Positions 51,426 to 60,196 of a stretch of DNA of 64,000 bases are shown here, in pieces. A program made the translations under genes and the position numbers. The stretch lies in the NCBI GenBank assembly GCA_910575505.1, contig CAJTFK010000016.1, positions 1-64,000 on the forward strand. The letters are read 5' to 3'. Each line of letters opens with the position of its first letter. The first letter of the stretch is position 1. Under the pieces are notes generated by a model. The model did no database searches and had not been told where the DNA came from. It saw only the letters and a list, made by a program, of their open reading frames with translations. The DNA comes from Oscillospiraceae bacterium (GTDB taxonomy: Bacteria > Bacillota > Clostridia > Oscillospirales > Oscillospiraceae).

Positions 51426-51779
51426 ATGGAAATATATGAGGTAATGCTTGACGGCAAACAATATGCTCTGCTGAAAGGTATGCTGATTGGAGATAGAAAG
51501 GGGGACTTAATCAGAAAAATACCAATCAGCGGAAACGATTTATTTTGTGATATGATCCATGAAATATACTCACCTGTAATTGATGGATGGAGTACGCTTG
51601 AAATTGTATTGAAAGAGTCTGCCAATGCACTGGACCTGTTAAGATTTATAACAAAGCAGCTCTTTCCGGAGGACGAAAATTATTTTGTGAGACAGATAGG
51701 GGAAAAATGGGCAAATATTCGCCTGGAAAGGGATTGCGCCTTCAGGATATATAAGGTCAGGGAAGAGGATATAAAATAA
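51426..51779 (+). CDS. AT-rich orphan gene, unknown function
   Basis: This 117-residue protein starts at ATG 51426, six bases after AAAGGAG, with TATAAT at 51392-51397 upstream. It begins MEIYEVMLDGKQYALLKGML and includes IRKIPISGNDLFCDMIHEI and a charged end. No signal peptide or membrane segment. Composition is much more AT-rich than the flanks, which suggests recent transfer. No family recognised. A strong dyad follows (51806-51836). Confidence 0.65.
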   Translation: MEIYEVMLDGKQYALLKGMLIGDRKGDLIRKIPISGNDLFCDMIHEIYSPVIDGWSTLEIVLKESANALDLLRFITKQLFPEDENYFVRQIGEKWANIRLERDCAFRIYKVREEDIK

Positions 51780-51805
51780 ATATCCCAACAGAATTCCAGC
51801 TTAGA

Positions 51806-51836
51806 GGGGGATTTCATCTTATGGATGAAATCCCCC
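51806..51836 (+). terminator. Hairpin after the AT-rich orphan gene
   Basis: GGGGGATTTCATC (51806-51818) pairs with GATGAAATCCCCC (51824-51836). Only TT follows, so it may act as a weak terminator or an RNA 3' stabiliser. Confidence 0.62.
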
Positions 51837-51890
51837 TTGACAAATACGCTCTTCATAGCTGTGGGATGCTGGATAGGCGGGAAAAAGGCT

Positions 51891-51927
51891 GTTCAGACAG
51901 CGTTCAGCGCTTGTGAATACAGGTTCT
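51891..51927 (-). repeat. Solo end of a second IS630-type element
   Basis: Read on the minus strand, these 37 bases match 55623-55659 at 35 positions; that site is the outer end of the IS630-type remnant at 55623-56330. Weak similarity continues for another ~20 bases to the left. It directly abuts IS630 copy A, so one element probably inserted at the end of the other. Confidence 0.6.
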
Positions 51928-52496
51928 TATAGCAATCCAGTAAAATAGCAGTATATTGACTTAAGGTAATGATCGCGCAATGCAAAGCGGAAAACTGGTA
52001 TTCTAAACACGGACTTGAGCCGCCGCTATGGGAGGGCCATTGGCGGGGAGAAATCTGTAAACAAGACTCCCTTGAATACGCCTGCCATTACCGCGGTTCT
52101 TTCCTCCATAAGACGCAACGGTGAGACGGCCTGTCCGGTTTACAGCGGCGGAACGACCCGCGAAAAATGTCTGGACGATCTCAGGAACACGCTCATTCCC
52201 ATGCTGCACGCAGGGGATACTGTTGTCATGGATCATATGCGCACCCATCATGTCAAAGAGGTCCAGACGCTTTTACTGGGATCTTGCATGAAATTATGGT
52301 ACCTGCCGGCATACAGCCCTGATTTGAATCCAATCGAACATATGCGGTCTAAAATCAAGGCGGTTCTTCGCAAGCTGAAAATCAGATTGCTATCCCTGCT
52401 TCCGCATGGTGAGACTTTCCCGCGAATCCGTCCATCGGACTGCGCCGGCTGGTTTTCTGCCGCCGGTATCCCGTGTTAATTTCTTGGATTGCTATA
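51928..52496 (+). mobile_element. IS630-type element, deleted copy A
   Basis: The ends TATAGCAATCCA (51928-51939) and TGGATTGCTATA (52485-52496) are perfect 12-bp inverted repeats, and both are TA-rich at the tips as expected for IS630. The transposase part begins inside the gene (YGRAIGGEKSVNKTPLNTPA), keeps VYSGGTTREK, the catalytic-Asp region VVMDHMRTHHVKEVQTLL (with His where Asn is usual after Asp) and WYLPAYSPDLNPIEHMRSKI with the final Glu. The N-terminal DNA-binding half and the LDE motif are gone. It interrupts the repA remnant on its right. Confidence 0.85.
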
Positions 52497-52966
52497 GTGT
52501 GATTGAGGTCGGTTTTTTCGACTTCTGGAAGTCGGTTTTCCGACATCTGAAATGGGCGCAAAAGGCTCCGGCGGAGGCGGGACCGGTTTGGGAGGCGCTG
52601 TCCGAGTGGTGAATCGCTTGACATATATTTTCGTGGGCATTCCTTGGCCCTGTTTGATCCGCTCGATCAGGCCGACGCCCTTCTTCGTGTCCAGTTCGGC
52701 CAGCAGCTTCATGGTTTTGTCCCGCCCGCAGGTCATATCCCCGCATATCTCGTCCACAGAATAATAGATACAGACACGCCCGGCATCATCATGCCGGCCG
52801 TTCTTGGCAGGCTCATGCAGTCCAGCAGCATCCCGTACAGCAGCTTGGCGTCTGTGGAGACGTGCTTGAATTTTGGGTTTGTAATTAACTGACGGGGGAT
52901 TTTGAAAAAGACAAATTCCTCCGATTCATCGCCGTAGAAATAATCTGACGATATGGTTTCCGGCAT
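52497..52966 (-). pseudogene. RepA_N replication initiator, frameshifted and cut by IS630 copy A
   Basis: ATG 52966 begins MPETISSDYFYGDESEEFVF, then IPRQLITNPKFKHVSTDAKL and LYGMLLDCMSL, the classic RepA_N start. A frameshift near 52800 leads to IDEICGDMTCGRDKTMKLLA, KGVGLIERIKQGQGMPTKIY and VKRF in the next frame. The sequence ends at the terminal repeat of IS630 copy A, so the C-terminus is lost. It is a different RepA_N type from the one at 897 and shows that another conjugative element once lay here. Confidence 0.8.
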
Positions 52967-53405
52967 GGTCAGAGTCTCCTTTTGGGCATAAAAAAGCAGG
53001 AAGCAATATGGCCTCCTGCTTCAAAAATGTTATAGAGGGGAAATGGTTTCTTTTGATTCTCTGTAAATTTATAAGGTGGTTTCTGCGTTGTGTATATATG
53101 GTGGGACCCTGCATGGGAGCGGCTGCCAGTGCGCCCTGCATCTTCGACTTCAGAAAGAGCTGATTCTGCACAGCGGTTTCCAGCATACTGCGGACGCTCT
53201 CGTTGGCGGCCAGCACATCGCTGACGGTGGCAGGCGGACCGCTGAGCCCGGGAATGGTGCCCAGAATATATTGCAGTTTCTCGCCTTCGGCGTTGAGAAT
53301 ATGGCTCAGGCCCAGCTCCTCCATGGCAATAGAGGAGAGAATCTGATTGACCGCATCCTCCCGCTGGATGGGCGGGTCGATTTTAGGAAAACTTGGCATA
53401 GACAT
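52926..53405 (-). CDS. Small protein of a family linked to spore-surface/collagen-like proteins, 3' end altered
   Basis: ATG 53405 follows GGAGACA. The first ~95 residues (MSMPSFPKIDPPIQREDAVN, then ILSSIAMEELGLSHILNAEG, then EKLQYILGTIPGLSG) belong to a conserved family in Bacilli and Clostridia that I associate with exosporium or collagen-like surface proteins. The last part (after APMQGPTIYTQRRN) does not fit the family and runs over the start of the repA remnant, so the gene was truncated and given a new end. The hairpin at 52995-53020 probably was part of the replacing sequence. 53406-53684 upstream shows no gene. Confidence 0.6.
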   Translation of the reverse strand: MSMPSFPKIDPPIQREDAVNQILSSIAMEELGLSHILNAEGEKLQYILGTIPGLSGPPATVSDVLAANESVRSMLETAVQNQLFLKSKMQGALAAAPMQGPTIYTQRRNHLINLQRIKRNHFPSITFLKQEAILLPAFLCPKGDSDHAGNHIVRLFLRR

Positions 53406-53684
53406 AAGAATGTGTCTCCTTTCAAGCCTCGGGCGCAAGCCGGAGCGCGGCAGCCTTCCGCCTCACGCGGAAGGCCGCCGTCAGCGGAGCGCCCACCGCA
53501 TACTATGCACGCCCCTGGTGTCGGGTTCCGGCGGCACAAGCCGGTTTCGGCCGCATAAGACGGAATGGCGGAAGGGTCTTCTCTGCTGTGCCGGTCTGGC
53601 CGGCCTTGAACCGGGCAGCGCTATGGAGAATCTTAATAACTCTGAGGCAACGGAAAATTCCGCCCGGACCGCTGGAAACCAGTC

Positions 53685-54436
53685 TATAGCAATCCAATAA
53701 AATAGCGGGGCGTTGACGTGAGGCGAAGAATGTTATCAGAAGGTGATAGCAATGTTGCACAACGAGGCGCGAAAACTACTGGCACAAGCATATGAACAGA
53801 CCCGCGATGCCCAGACAGCGGCAAAGTTTCTCCAGATGAGTACAGGCACGGTGCACCGTTCGAGCGGACAAATGAAAAAACCGGCGAGGAGGGAACCCGC
53901 TCCTGACCGAGGAAGATTTGCAGGCCATCCGATCATAGTCCGGCCTGATATCACAATCGGCGGGATCACCGAAAAACAAAGAGGGTCTGTCAGCAACGAA
54001 GCAGTGCGAAATGCCGCAATCGCGCCGGGCTGTGTTTACAAAAAGAAGTCCTTTTACCCGGCAGAACGGGAGCGTGTTCGATGTTGTGGCAGCGGCAGAA
54101 TGACCCGCGGCAAATTTCCGGACTGCCTCAAAAATACGCTCATTCCCACACGGCGCGAAGGGGATCCTGTCGTCATGGATAATATGCACACCCATCATGT
54201 CAAGGAGGTCCGGACGCTTTTGCAGAGAGGGCCGGCATGATATTACTGTACCTGCCAGCCTGCAGTCCTGATTTGAATCCGATCGAAAAGATGCGGTCTG
54301 AAATCAGGGCGATTCTTCGCAGGCTGAACATCAGGCTGCCGCCCTTGCTTCCCCTTGGCATTGCTGGCCGTCCGCTGGACTGCTCTGGTTGGTTTTCTGC
54401 CGCCGGTATTCCCCGCCAATTCCCTGGATTGCTATA
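53685..54436 (+). mobile_element. IS630-type element, deleted copy B
   Basis: It has the same perfect ends as copy A: TATAGCAATCCA (53685-53696) and TGGATTGCTATA (54425-54436). Unlike A it keeps the transposase N-terminus (MLHNEARKLLAQAYEQTRDA, a helix-turn-helix start, and PDITIGGITEKQ). It lacks the LDE segment and continues with NTLIPTRREGDPVVMDNMHT and, after a frame change at about 54239, LYLPACSPDLNPIEKMRSEI. It cannot make transposase but its ends could be mobilised by a complete copy elsewhere. Confidence 0.85.
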
Positions 54437-55054
54437 ATTGCTCCGCAGCAATAGAACGTTCGTCTAACCGTTCAATGTCAGAAACGGGGGCAGTCCGGCA
54501 TTGACATACCGCATAAAGCCCTGATAGATTGTTATTTTCCGTATCAGCAGGCCCGGCGCCGCTGCCAGCCACATCAGCCAGGTATGCCGCCCATGAAATG
54601 CCTGGCTGCCTGGCTGTCGGAGACAAATAAGAACAGCATCCATCTCTCAATGGGTCCCGCTTTTTCCCTGCTTTGTCTGCTTGACAGAAGGAGCTTCGCC
54701 CTGCATGCGCATTTCATGACATCCAAAGAGCCGTTCAATACAACCGCCTTGAAGCGGCACGCTACGCCTGATAAACTTAAAACAGCACCGGCTCCAAAGC
54801 ACACGGCAGAAAAGGATACAGACTTGAGCCTGCAAATAAGGCCGTTGAGGCACGGGTTCCAGCATCGGGCCGTCCATTGCATCTGCGAGCGCCACCGGCA
54901 GATCTGCGTCGGGAGGCACACAGGCGGAGGGCTGCACAGGGCCGGTTCACCCCAATGAGGCGGCAAAAGCGGCGCTGAAGATGGGCAGGCCCGTCAAGAC
55001 GGCGGAGCCCTCTGATTCCGTTGCCGTGCAGAATTTTCAAGGAGGAATGACATC
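54437..55054. other. Interval without a supported gene
   Basis: About 600 bases between IS630 copy B and the next gene. Short open stretches exist on both strands, but none has a start site with conserved content. A small TTGCT-CCGC-AGCAA dyad lies right at the copy B border. It probably is debris of earlier genes. Confidence 0.5.
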
Positions 55055-55624
55055 ATGATGCCGATTTCTGGCGTAAATACCGGCACTATCCAGCCTTTGA
55101 CAACCGCTGAAAAGATTCCGGGAGCATCCAGGGTCCAATCGTCCGGGGAGAAGGTACAGTGCCGCCAGGCAAAGCCCGCAATGGATGAATACATCCCGGA
55201 AGAGCCGCGGGAGCCGTCGGGACGCTACTGGATGGGCAGGGACGAGAACGGTCAGCCTAAAATTTATTTTGACAATCCGGAACCGGCGGCAGAAGATCCC
55301 CGGCAGCCGGAAGGCGTCCCCAAAGCCGGGAAACCGGATGCGCCCCAAACGGAGGAGCCAGATTCGCCGGATCAGGACGCCAAAGGACCGGAGAAGAAAG
55401 AGGAACCGGGAGAGATCTGGCAGTGCGACACCGGCAAGGTGGACCGTGAGATTGAACAGCTGAAAAAGAAGCGGCAGGAATTGGAACAGCAGCTGCATAC
55501 TGAGACCGACGAGGCCAGGACCAGGGAGCTGGGCGTCCGGCTGGCTCAGGTGGATCAGGAGTTGAGGCAGAAGGATAACGATACATACCGGAAACAGCAT
55601 TCTACATTCACACAGCTTTCTTAG
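55055..55624 (+). CDS. Proline/charge-rich protein with a C-terminal coiled coil
   Basis: This 189-residue protein starts at ATG 55055 behind AAGGAGG. The N-terminal part (MMPISGVNTGTIQPLTTAEK, then DEYIPEEPREPSGRYWMGRD) is followed by a disordered Pro/Asp/Lys stretch, WQCDTGKVDREIEQLKKKRQ and a coiled coil to QKDNDTYRKQH. I recall similar uncharacterised proteins in gut Clostridia. The stop TAG (55622-55624) coincides with the tip of an IS630-type remnant, so the last residues may not be the original ones. Confidence 0.7.
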   Translation: MMPISGVNTGTIQPLTTAEKIPGASRVQSSGEKVQCRQAKPAMDEYIPEEPREPSGRYWMGRDENGQPKIYFDNPEPAAEDPRQPEGVPKAGKPDAPQTEEPDSPDQDAKGPEKKEEPGEIWQCDTGKVDREIEQLKKKRQELEQQLHTETDEARTRELGVRLAQVDQELRQKDNDTYRKQHSTFTQLS

Positions 55625-56330
55625 AACCTGTATTCACAAGCGCTGAAGGCTGTCTGAGCGGTCTTTTCACCGCTATGCCGCGTTGATTTCCCTGGCAATC
55701 CGTCGGAATGCCGCAGAAAGCCTCCCTGTCCGGCAGGAGAAAGCCCGGCCCATCCGGCATCCTCCGGCCGTGAATACAGGTTCCAAGGTCTCTTTCAAAT
55801 ACCGGGCAAAATGCTCTCCGGTTGTCCCGCCCCGGTAAGCTGCAAAGGCTTTCTCCCCATCCGGGCGAATGGGTGAGAGAGCGGTCATTGTCCGCGGTAT
55901 ATTCACCGGGGCATGATCCACTGCCCTTAGGGATGAGGGCGCCTGTCCATAAAGACGGGTCAGGTTCGTATTGACGCCGCTCTCGTCCAGAAATACCAGG
56001 TGTTCCACCATATCAGGCTGTACCGTCTTTTTCCATTCTCTGCCCTTCTCCTGCACATCGAACACAGTCATGCTCGCCTGCGCAGAGCGGTTTCTTTTTC
56101 AGCATACAGCCGCCGGCTGTCCGTTTCACTGCGGAATAGCGGGCAGCAGGATTCAGTTTTTCCCGTATCGCTTCTGTTGTGATGCCTGGACTCCCATCCG
56201 TACAGTGCCGGGTTTTTCTTTGTCCTCTGCTGTCAGAACCGGGTTCCGGCCTCGCTGGCTGGTCCGCAGAACAACGCTGCCCCTTTCCTGCTTCTGCTCC
56301 GCCAGCCGGTACACCGTCCGTTTGCTCGCC
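55623..56330 (-). mobile_element. Second IS630-type element, remnant with frameshifted transposase
   Basis: On the minus strand the DDE part reads MVEHLVFLDESGVNTNLTRL, then YGQAPSSLRAVDHAPVNIPR and AAYRGGTTGEHFARYLKETL, so it starts with the first catalytic Asp of IS630. The upstream N-terminal part is present in other frames (for example SANGRCTGWRSRSRKGA). The right-hand catalytic DNxxxH...SPDxNPIE part is missing. The outer end AGAACCTGTATTCACAAGCG recurs inverted at 51891-51927. A 13-base piece of that end, AACCTGTATTCAC, also occurs inside the transposase region near 55771, which may have served for the deletion. Confidence 0.72.
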
Positions 56331-56529
56331 GAATGCGCCTCTGCGCTCCCTTTCGATCACGGGGCGCATCATAGCCTCGTACCAGTCATTCCCATGCTTC
56401 CTCGTGCAGCATACCATCATCTCCTGCTTCCGTTTTACCGCACACATCAATTCCTGGCGGTACTTTTGATGGTTGCTGTCATCTGGCTGCGGTCTGTGTT
56501 TCTGCTGATTATCGGTATTGACCTTTATG

Positions 56530-56889
56530 GGCCGCTTTATCACGATGCCGATTGACAGGCCGAACGCCTCCGCAAAGCCTATGGCGGGACTGGACTTTTC
56601 TTCCCCCTGCAATCTTGTTTCAACCGATGAATTGGGGGAGCTGTCCGCCGGCCCGAACACGATGGCTGAAGATCTGCAGCAGGCCCTTGCCCGGTTGAAG
56701 GGCGCAAACACGCTGCCAGAAAAGGACGTGGAAAAGGAGCGGATTCTTCTGGCCGGGCGCAGGAAATTGGTTGACAGTCCCTCCCATCAAAGGATGGGCG
56801 GCACGGACATCACGCCCAAACTCAAAACCGTCTGCGTGGTTGTGGGAACCGGGTGCTTCAGCCGGCCCACGCTCTTCCGGGCTCCGTGA
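56530..56889 (+). other. Doubtful open frame
   Basis: A frame from about 56530 reads MPIDRPNASAKPMAGLDFSS, then TDELGELSAGPNTMAEDLQQ and a charged helix with EKDVEKERILLAGRRKL up to about 56770. That part looks protein-like, but there is no clear ribosome site. Its end overlaps the reverse-strand permease remnant. It could be a fragment of an element protein. No family recognised. Confidence 0.25.
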
Positions 56890-57529
56890 AGGGCCATATT
56901 TCCGGCGCACCAGATGTTTGTGAGGGGAACAGCATCAGCCGGCAGAGGAGCCCGGGCATGACCTCGCAGCAGCTCCCGGCGGTCTGGCTCAAGACGCCGC
57001 AAAAGATGCACCGCAATCGAAAAGATATGGGTCTTGCTGAAAAAGACCGCCAGCACCACCAGGGGCAGGGCGCCCGCCGTGATGAACACCCCGGCTCCAC
57101 CGCCAGCCACAGCTTGCAGCCCAGCCCGCCTGCCCCGGCGGTCAGGCTTCCGCAGAGGATGGTGACAGCGGCTGACGGCAGGCAGAAAATCAGCCCGAAC
57201 AGGAACAGGACCGTGATTTTGGCAAAAATCATCCGGGTACCGGTCACCGGGATGGTCCGCAGGTTTTTGAAGGTGTTGTTGTCCCGCTCCGTGAAGAGCA
57301 GCATAGCGGCAATGACGCCGGGCGGAAGCAGCTCCCCCCCACAGCCCGGGCCAAGCTGGCAGAAGCCGTCAAAGAGCTCTGCCTTTGTGTCGTACTGAGC
57401 CATCATGCGGGGCGTCAGCATCATCAGTACCAGCGGGAACAGAAACCCGGAAAGAAGCACAAGGGAAATGAACTTCTTCCGTTTCCGCTTCGCCAGCTTG
57501 CAGGAGATCAGACTAAGCAATTCCCTCAT
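56858..57529 (-). pseudogene. Lantibiotic-type ABC transporter permease, frameshifted
   Basis: ATG 57529 begins MRELLSLISCKLAKRKRKKF with a first membrane helix (ISLVLLSGFLFPLVLMML), then LLFTERDNNTFKNLRTIPVT, the characteristic loop of MutE/EpiE-type permeases, and two more helices. Near 57120 the frame shifts; the next helices (GAGVFITAGALPLVVLAVFF) continue in another frame. Similarity ends near 56870. It would have belonged to a bacteriocin-immunity exporter together with the ATPase fragment upstream. Confidence 0.65.
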
Positions 57530-57650
57530 CCCCGGTCACACGCCCGAAGCAGTCCGCCAGACTCTCCTCCACCACTGCGGCCTCCGGCACCTCCGGCCCA
57601 TGCCCCACAAGGTCAGAAGCCTCGCCCTCATGCGCTGTCATGCGGACAGG
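57513..57650 (-). pseudogene. C-terminal end of the partner ABC ATPase
   Basis: Reading leftward to TAG 57513-57515, the frame gives HGPEVPEAAVVEESLADCFG and RVTGDEGIA, a typical end of an ABC export ATPase. The permease ATG (57529) lies inside these last codons, the normal overlap for such pairs. The rest of the ATPase is missing to the right, where sigma-factor DNA begins. Confidence 0.5.
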
Positions 57651-57723
57651 GCAGCCAGGCGTGGCGGAGGGCATTACACAGCGGAACCGGAGGACTGCCT
57701 GGCCCTGTCACGCACTGTGGAGG

Positions 57724-57945
57724 AATGACATAGAGGAGAAGGATCTGCTTCAGGTCATTGAGGCCTTCCCGAAAGCTCTGTCTGCGGAGAACCGGGTCAT
57801 TCTCATGTGCCGCTGCCGGTTCTCCGGCAGCTGCGGAGAAATCGCAGCGCAGACAGGTTTATCTGGGAAAAACGTGTCCGTCCGGCTGGCCCGGATCCGA
57901 AAACAGCTGCGGCATGATTGGGATGAAAGAGCGGTTTTACCATGA
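57724..57945 (+). pseudogene. C-terminal part of an ECF-type sigma factor
   Basis: The frame reads DLLQVIEAFPKALSAENRVI, then CRCRFSGSCGEIAAQTGLSG and KNVSVRLARIRKQLRH, a sigma region 4 with its helix-turn-helix. Region 2 is absent upstream, so the gene is truncated at 5'. The stop TGA (57943-57945) overlaps ATG 57942, the usual coupling to a partner gene. Confidence 0.58.
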
Positions 57946-58566
57946 TCGCAAAGCAATCTCCGTTGCCCTTGGAAAAGATGATGGCAAGTACATCACGGAG
58001 TTCGCCGCCTATGAACGAAAAAAGAAAACCGGGTGGCAGAAATGGGGAGTGTCGGCGGAAAGGGTCCCGGGAGAATCATGTACCAAGAGCGGGCCGCCGG
58101 CAAAACCGTCCAGGACCAGGGGTGTGGCTTCTGGACGGATTTGGGGAGAATGGAAGACCAAAATCAGACGATAACCTCTATAGTCCCCCCGGGTTCACCA
58201 TCCGGGTATCCAGTCCGGGCAGCCTTCACTGCACACCCCTGCCTGTGGAGGGAGCGCGTGCCGCTGCCCCTGGCGGCGTACCAGTCACCCTCACCCGCTG
58301 CTCCATAAGACGCGGCCCCTTTGCCCCTGCGGAGAGAGCGCCCGACGGCCTTTCCAATATGCCCGCGGGGCATTACGGTACTTATACCGCCTCCTTTACC
58401 CTGAACGGGACGAAGCATGAAACAGCCGCCCGGCAGCCGGGACTGGAGGAGGTCATCCGGCCCGCGGCGTCTGTGACCGGCGCTCCGTCCGGCGGGAGTA
58501 TCACGGCAGGCGGCTCCCGGGAGCCATCAACAGACCGGCAGGCAGGTCAAAACATTCAATTTATTT
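57940..58566 (+). pseudogene. Probable partner (anti-sigma-like) gene of the sigma factor, decayed
   Basis: Just after the sigma stop one frame reads AISVALGKDDGKYITEFAAY and KKKTGWQKWG, like the start of membrane-anchored proteins that follow ECF sigma genes in Clostridia. The membrane helix is not recognisable. Another frame resumes with GFTIRVSSPG, VPVTLTRCSIRRGPFAPAER and MPAGHYGTYTASFTLNGTKH. The frames do not join, so it is broken. A terminator follows at 58567-58600. Confidence 0.4.
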
Positions 58567-58600
58567 AAGGTGCGGCAATCAATTAAGGTTGCCGCACCTT
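58567..58600 (+). terminator. Terminator after the sigma/partner remnant
   Basis: AAGGTGCGGCAA (58567-58578) pairs perfectly with TTGCCGCACCTT (58589-58600) around a 10-base loop. Confidence 0.7.
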
Positions 58601-58609
58601 CATGATGTC

Positions 58610-59393
58610 TGTAGCAGTCCAAGAAATTAACAGGGGATACCGGCAGCAGAAAACCAGCCTGCGCAGTCCGATGTACGGATTCACGGGAAAGCCTCAGCAA
58701 TACCATGCGGAAGCAGGGATAGCAATCTGATTTTCAGCTTGCGAAGAGCGCCTTGATTTTAGAAGCTGTACCAATAGGCGAAGTGCGCGTATAGGCGAGA
58801 AAATTTTTGGGCTGGCAAGGAAGAGGCGCGCAGGAATCCTGACGGATTTCAAGCGTTTCTGACGCAGTCCAGCCGGAAAATTTTCCGTCCAGACGCGTGC
58901 TGCCACCTATTGGTACAGCTTCTTAGACCGCATATGTTCGATTGGATTCAAATCAGGGCTGTATTCCGGCAGGTACAGTAATTTCATGCCGGCTCCCTGT
59001 AAAAGCGTCTGGACCTCTTTGGCATGATGCGTGCGCATATGATCCATGACAACAATTTCCCTTCGTGCAGCGTGGGAACGAGCGTGTTCCTGAGATCATC
59101 CAGAAATTTTTCGCGGGTCGTTCCGCCGCTGTAAACCGGACAGGCCGTCTCACCGTTGCGTCTTACGGAGGAAAAAATCGTGGTATTGGCAGGCGTATTC
59201 AAGGGAGTCTTGTCTACAGACCGCTCCCCGCCAATGGCCCTCCCATAGCAGCGGCTCAAATCCGTGTTTAGAATACCAGTTTGTCCGCTTCGCATTGCGC
59301 GATCATTTCGCTCCAGGCTTCTCCCGCCGCCACAACATCAAACACGCTCCCGCACCTTAAGTCAATATGTTGCTATTTTTCTGGATTGCTATA
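58610..59393 (-). mobile_element. IS630-type element, deleted copy C (reverse orientation), carrying a nested MITE
   Basis: The right end TGGATTGCTATA (59382-59393) is perfect; the left end TGTAGCAGTCC (58610-58620) has two transitions. The reverse-strand transposase remnant matches copy A (CYGRAIGGERSVDKTPLNTP, PVYSGGTTREKFLDDLRNTL). It is interrupted at 58762-58922 by a 161-base insertion. Copy C keeps a little more upstream sequence than A but lacks the N-terminal half. Confidence 0.82.
58762..58922. mobile_element. 161-bp MITE nested in IS630 copy C
   Basis: A perfect 17-bp inverted repeat, GAAGCTGTACCAATAGG (58762-58778) and CCTATTGGTACAGCTTC (58906-58922), encloses 127 bases without a gene. 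The element is flanked by TTA duplications (58759-58761 and 58923-58925). Removing it and one TTA restores the exact sequence of copy A (GATTTTAGACCGCATATG in reverse orientation), which proves insertion. The family of the mobilising transposase is not evident. Confidence 0.88.
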
Positions 59394-59522
59394 AGTTGGC
59401 CGCGAAGGAAGAAGCGGCAGAAGGCCACAGGAGTCCGACGGTAATCCAGAAGGAACTTATCAGGAAAAAAGGCAGCAAAAGCAGACGGAGGCGGCTCCGT
59501 CAGAAAAAGGATATAGAAAAGG

Positions 59523-60030
59523 TCAGCGAGCGGAGGCGTAGCAGGCGGGAATGCGGGTACCTGTGATTTTTGGCCTTGGGGCAGAGTGCCCGGGGCGAAG
59601 CGGGAGCGGGTCGGCGGCGGAGCGGCGCAGAAAAGCACAGCAGGCAAAGACAGCGTCGGAGAAATTGACATGACGCTTGTATGTGGCTGTGCCCTGAGAC
59701 ACGTCCACAGCCCAGGCAGCGGCCTGTGAGAAATTAAAGATGAGGAAACTGGCGAAAACCTCCCGGAGGACAAGGTCCGGCTTCCTTGCGTGAAGATGGA
59801 TGAGGCCCACGGCGTATTTCAGGCTGCGGAAGGAGGTCTCAATGCCCCGGTGCCTGGCGTAGAGGACCTTGTGGGCGGCGAGGGGGGAACCGGCCCGGGC
59901 CGAGATTGGTGATAAGGGTTTCCGTATTGCCGCTGCCGGCCTTCAAACGGACAACGCGGAAGAATATTTCGTAGAAATCCGGGCTGTTTGATTCTAAAAA
60001 GTCAAACGTCATTGTGGGCGGGATACGGTA
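59523..60030 (-). pseudogene. IS4-type transposase, C-terminal remnant
   Basis: On the minus strand, in two frames, the DNA reads HKVLYARHRGIETSFRSLKY, then AVGLIHLHARKPDLVLREVF and ASFLIFNFSQAAAWAVDVSQ. The Y-x6-R-G-I-E-T pattern resembles the YREK-like end of the IS4 transposase catalytic domain. Upstream (to about 60030) the sequence is frameshifted, and no terminal repeats were found. 60031-60196 holds no gene. Confidence 0.62.
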
Positions 60031-60196
60031 ACAGGGCTGTCGGACCTTGATCGTTCATGATGCAAAAATGATGAAACGAAAACGCACACTATAGGAGATA
60101 TGGGGATTGTCTTGCAGCGAATGCAATAGGCCCCTGTATGTTTTTTCGCATGAACGAGTAATATGCGAAACAGTTTCAAGAAAAGTGGAGGTTAAA

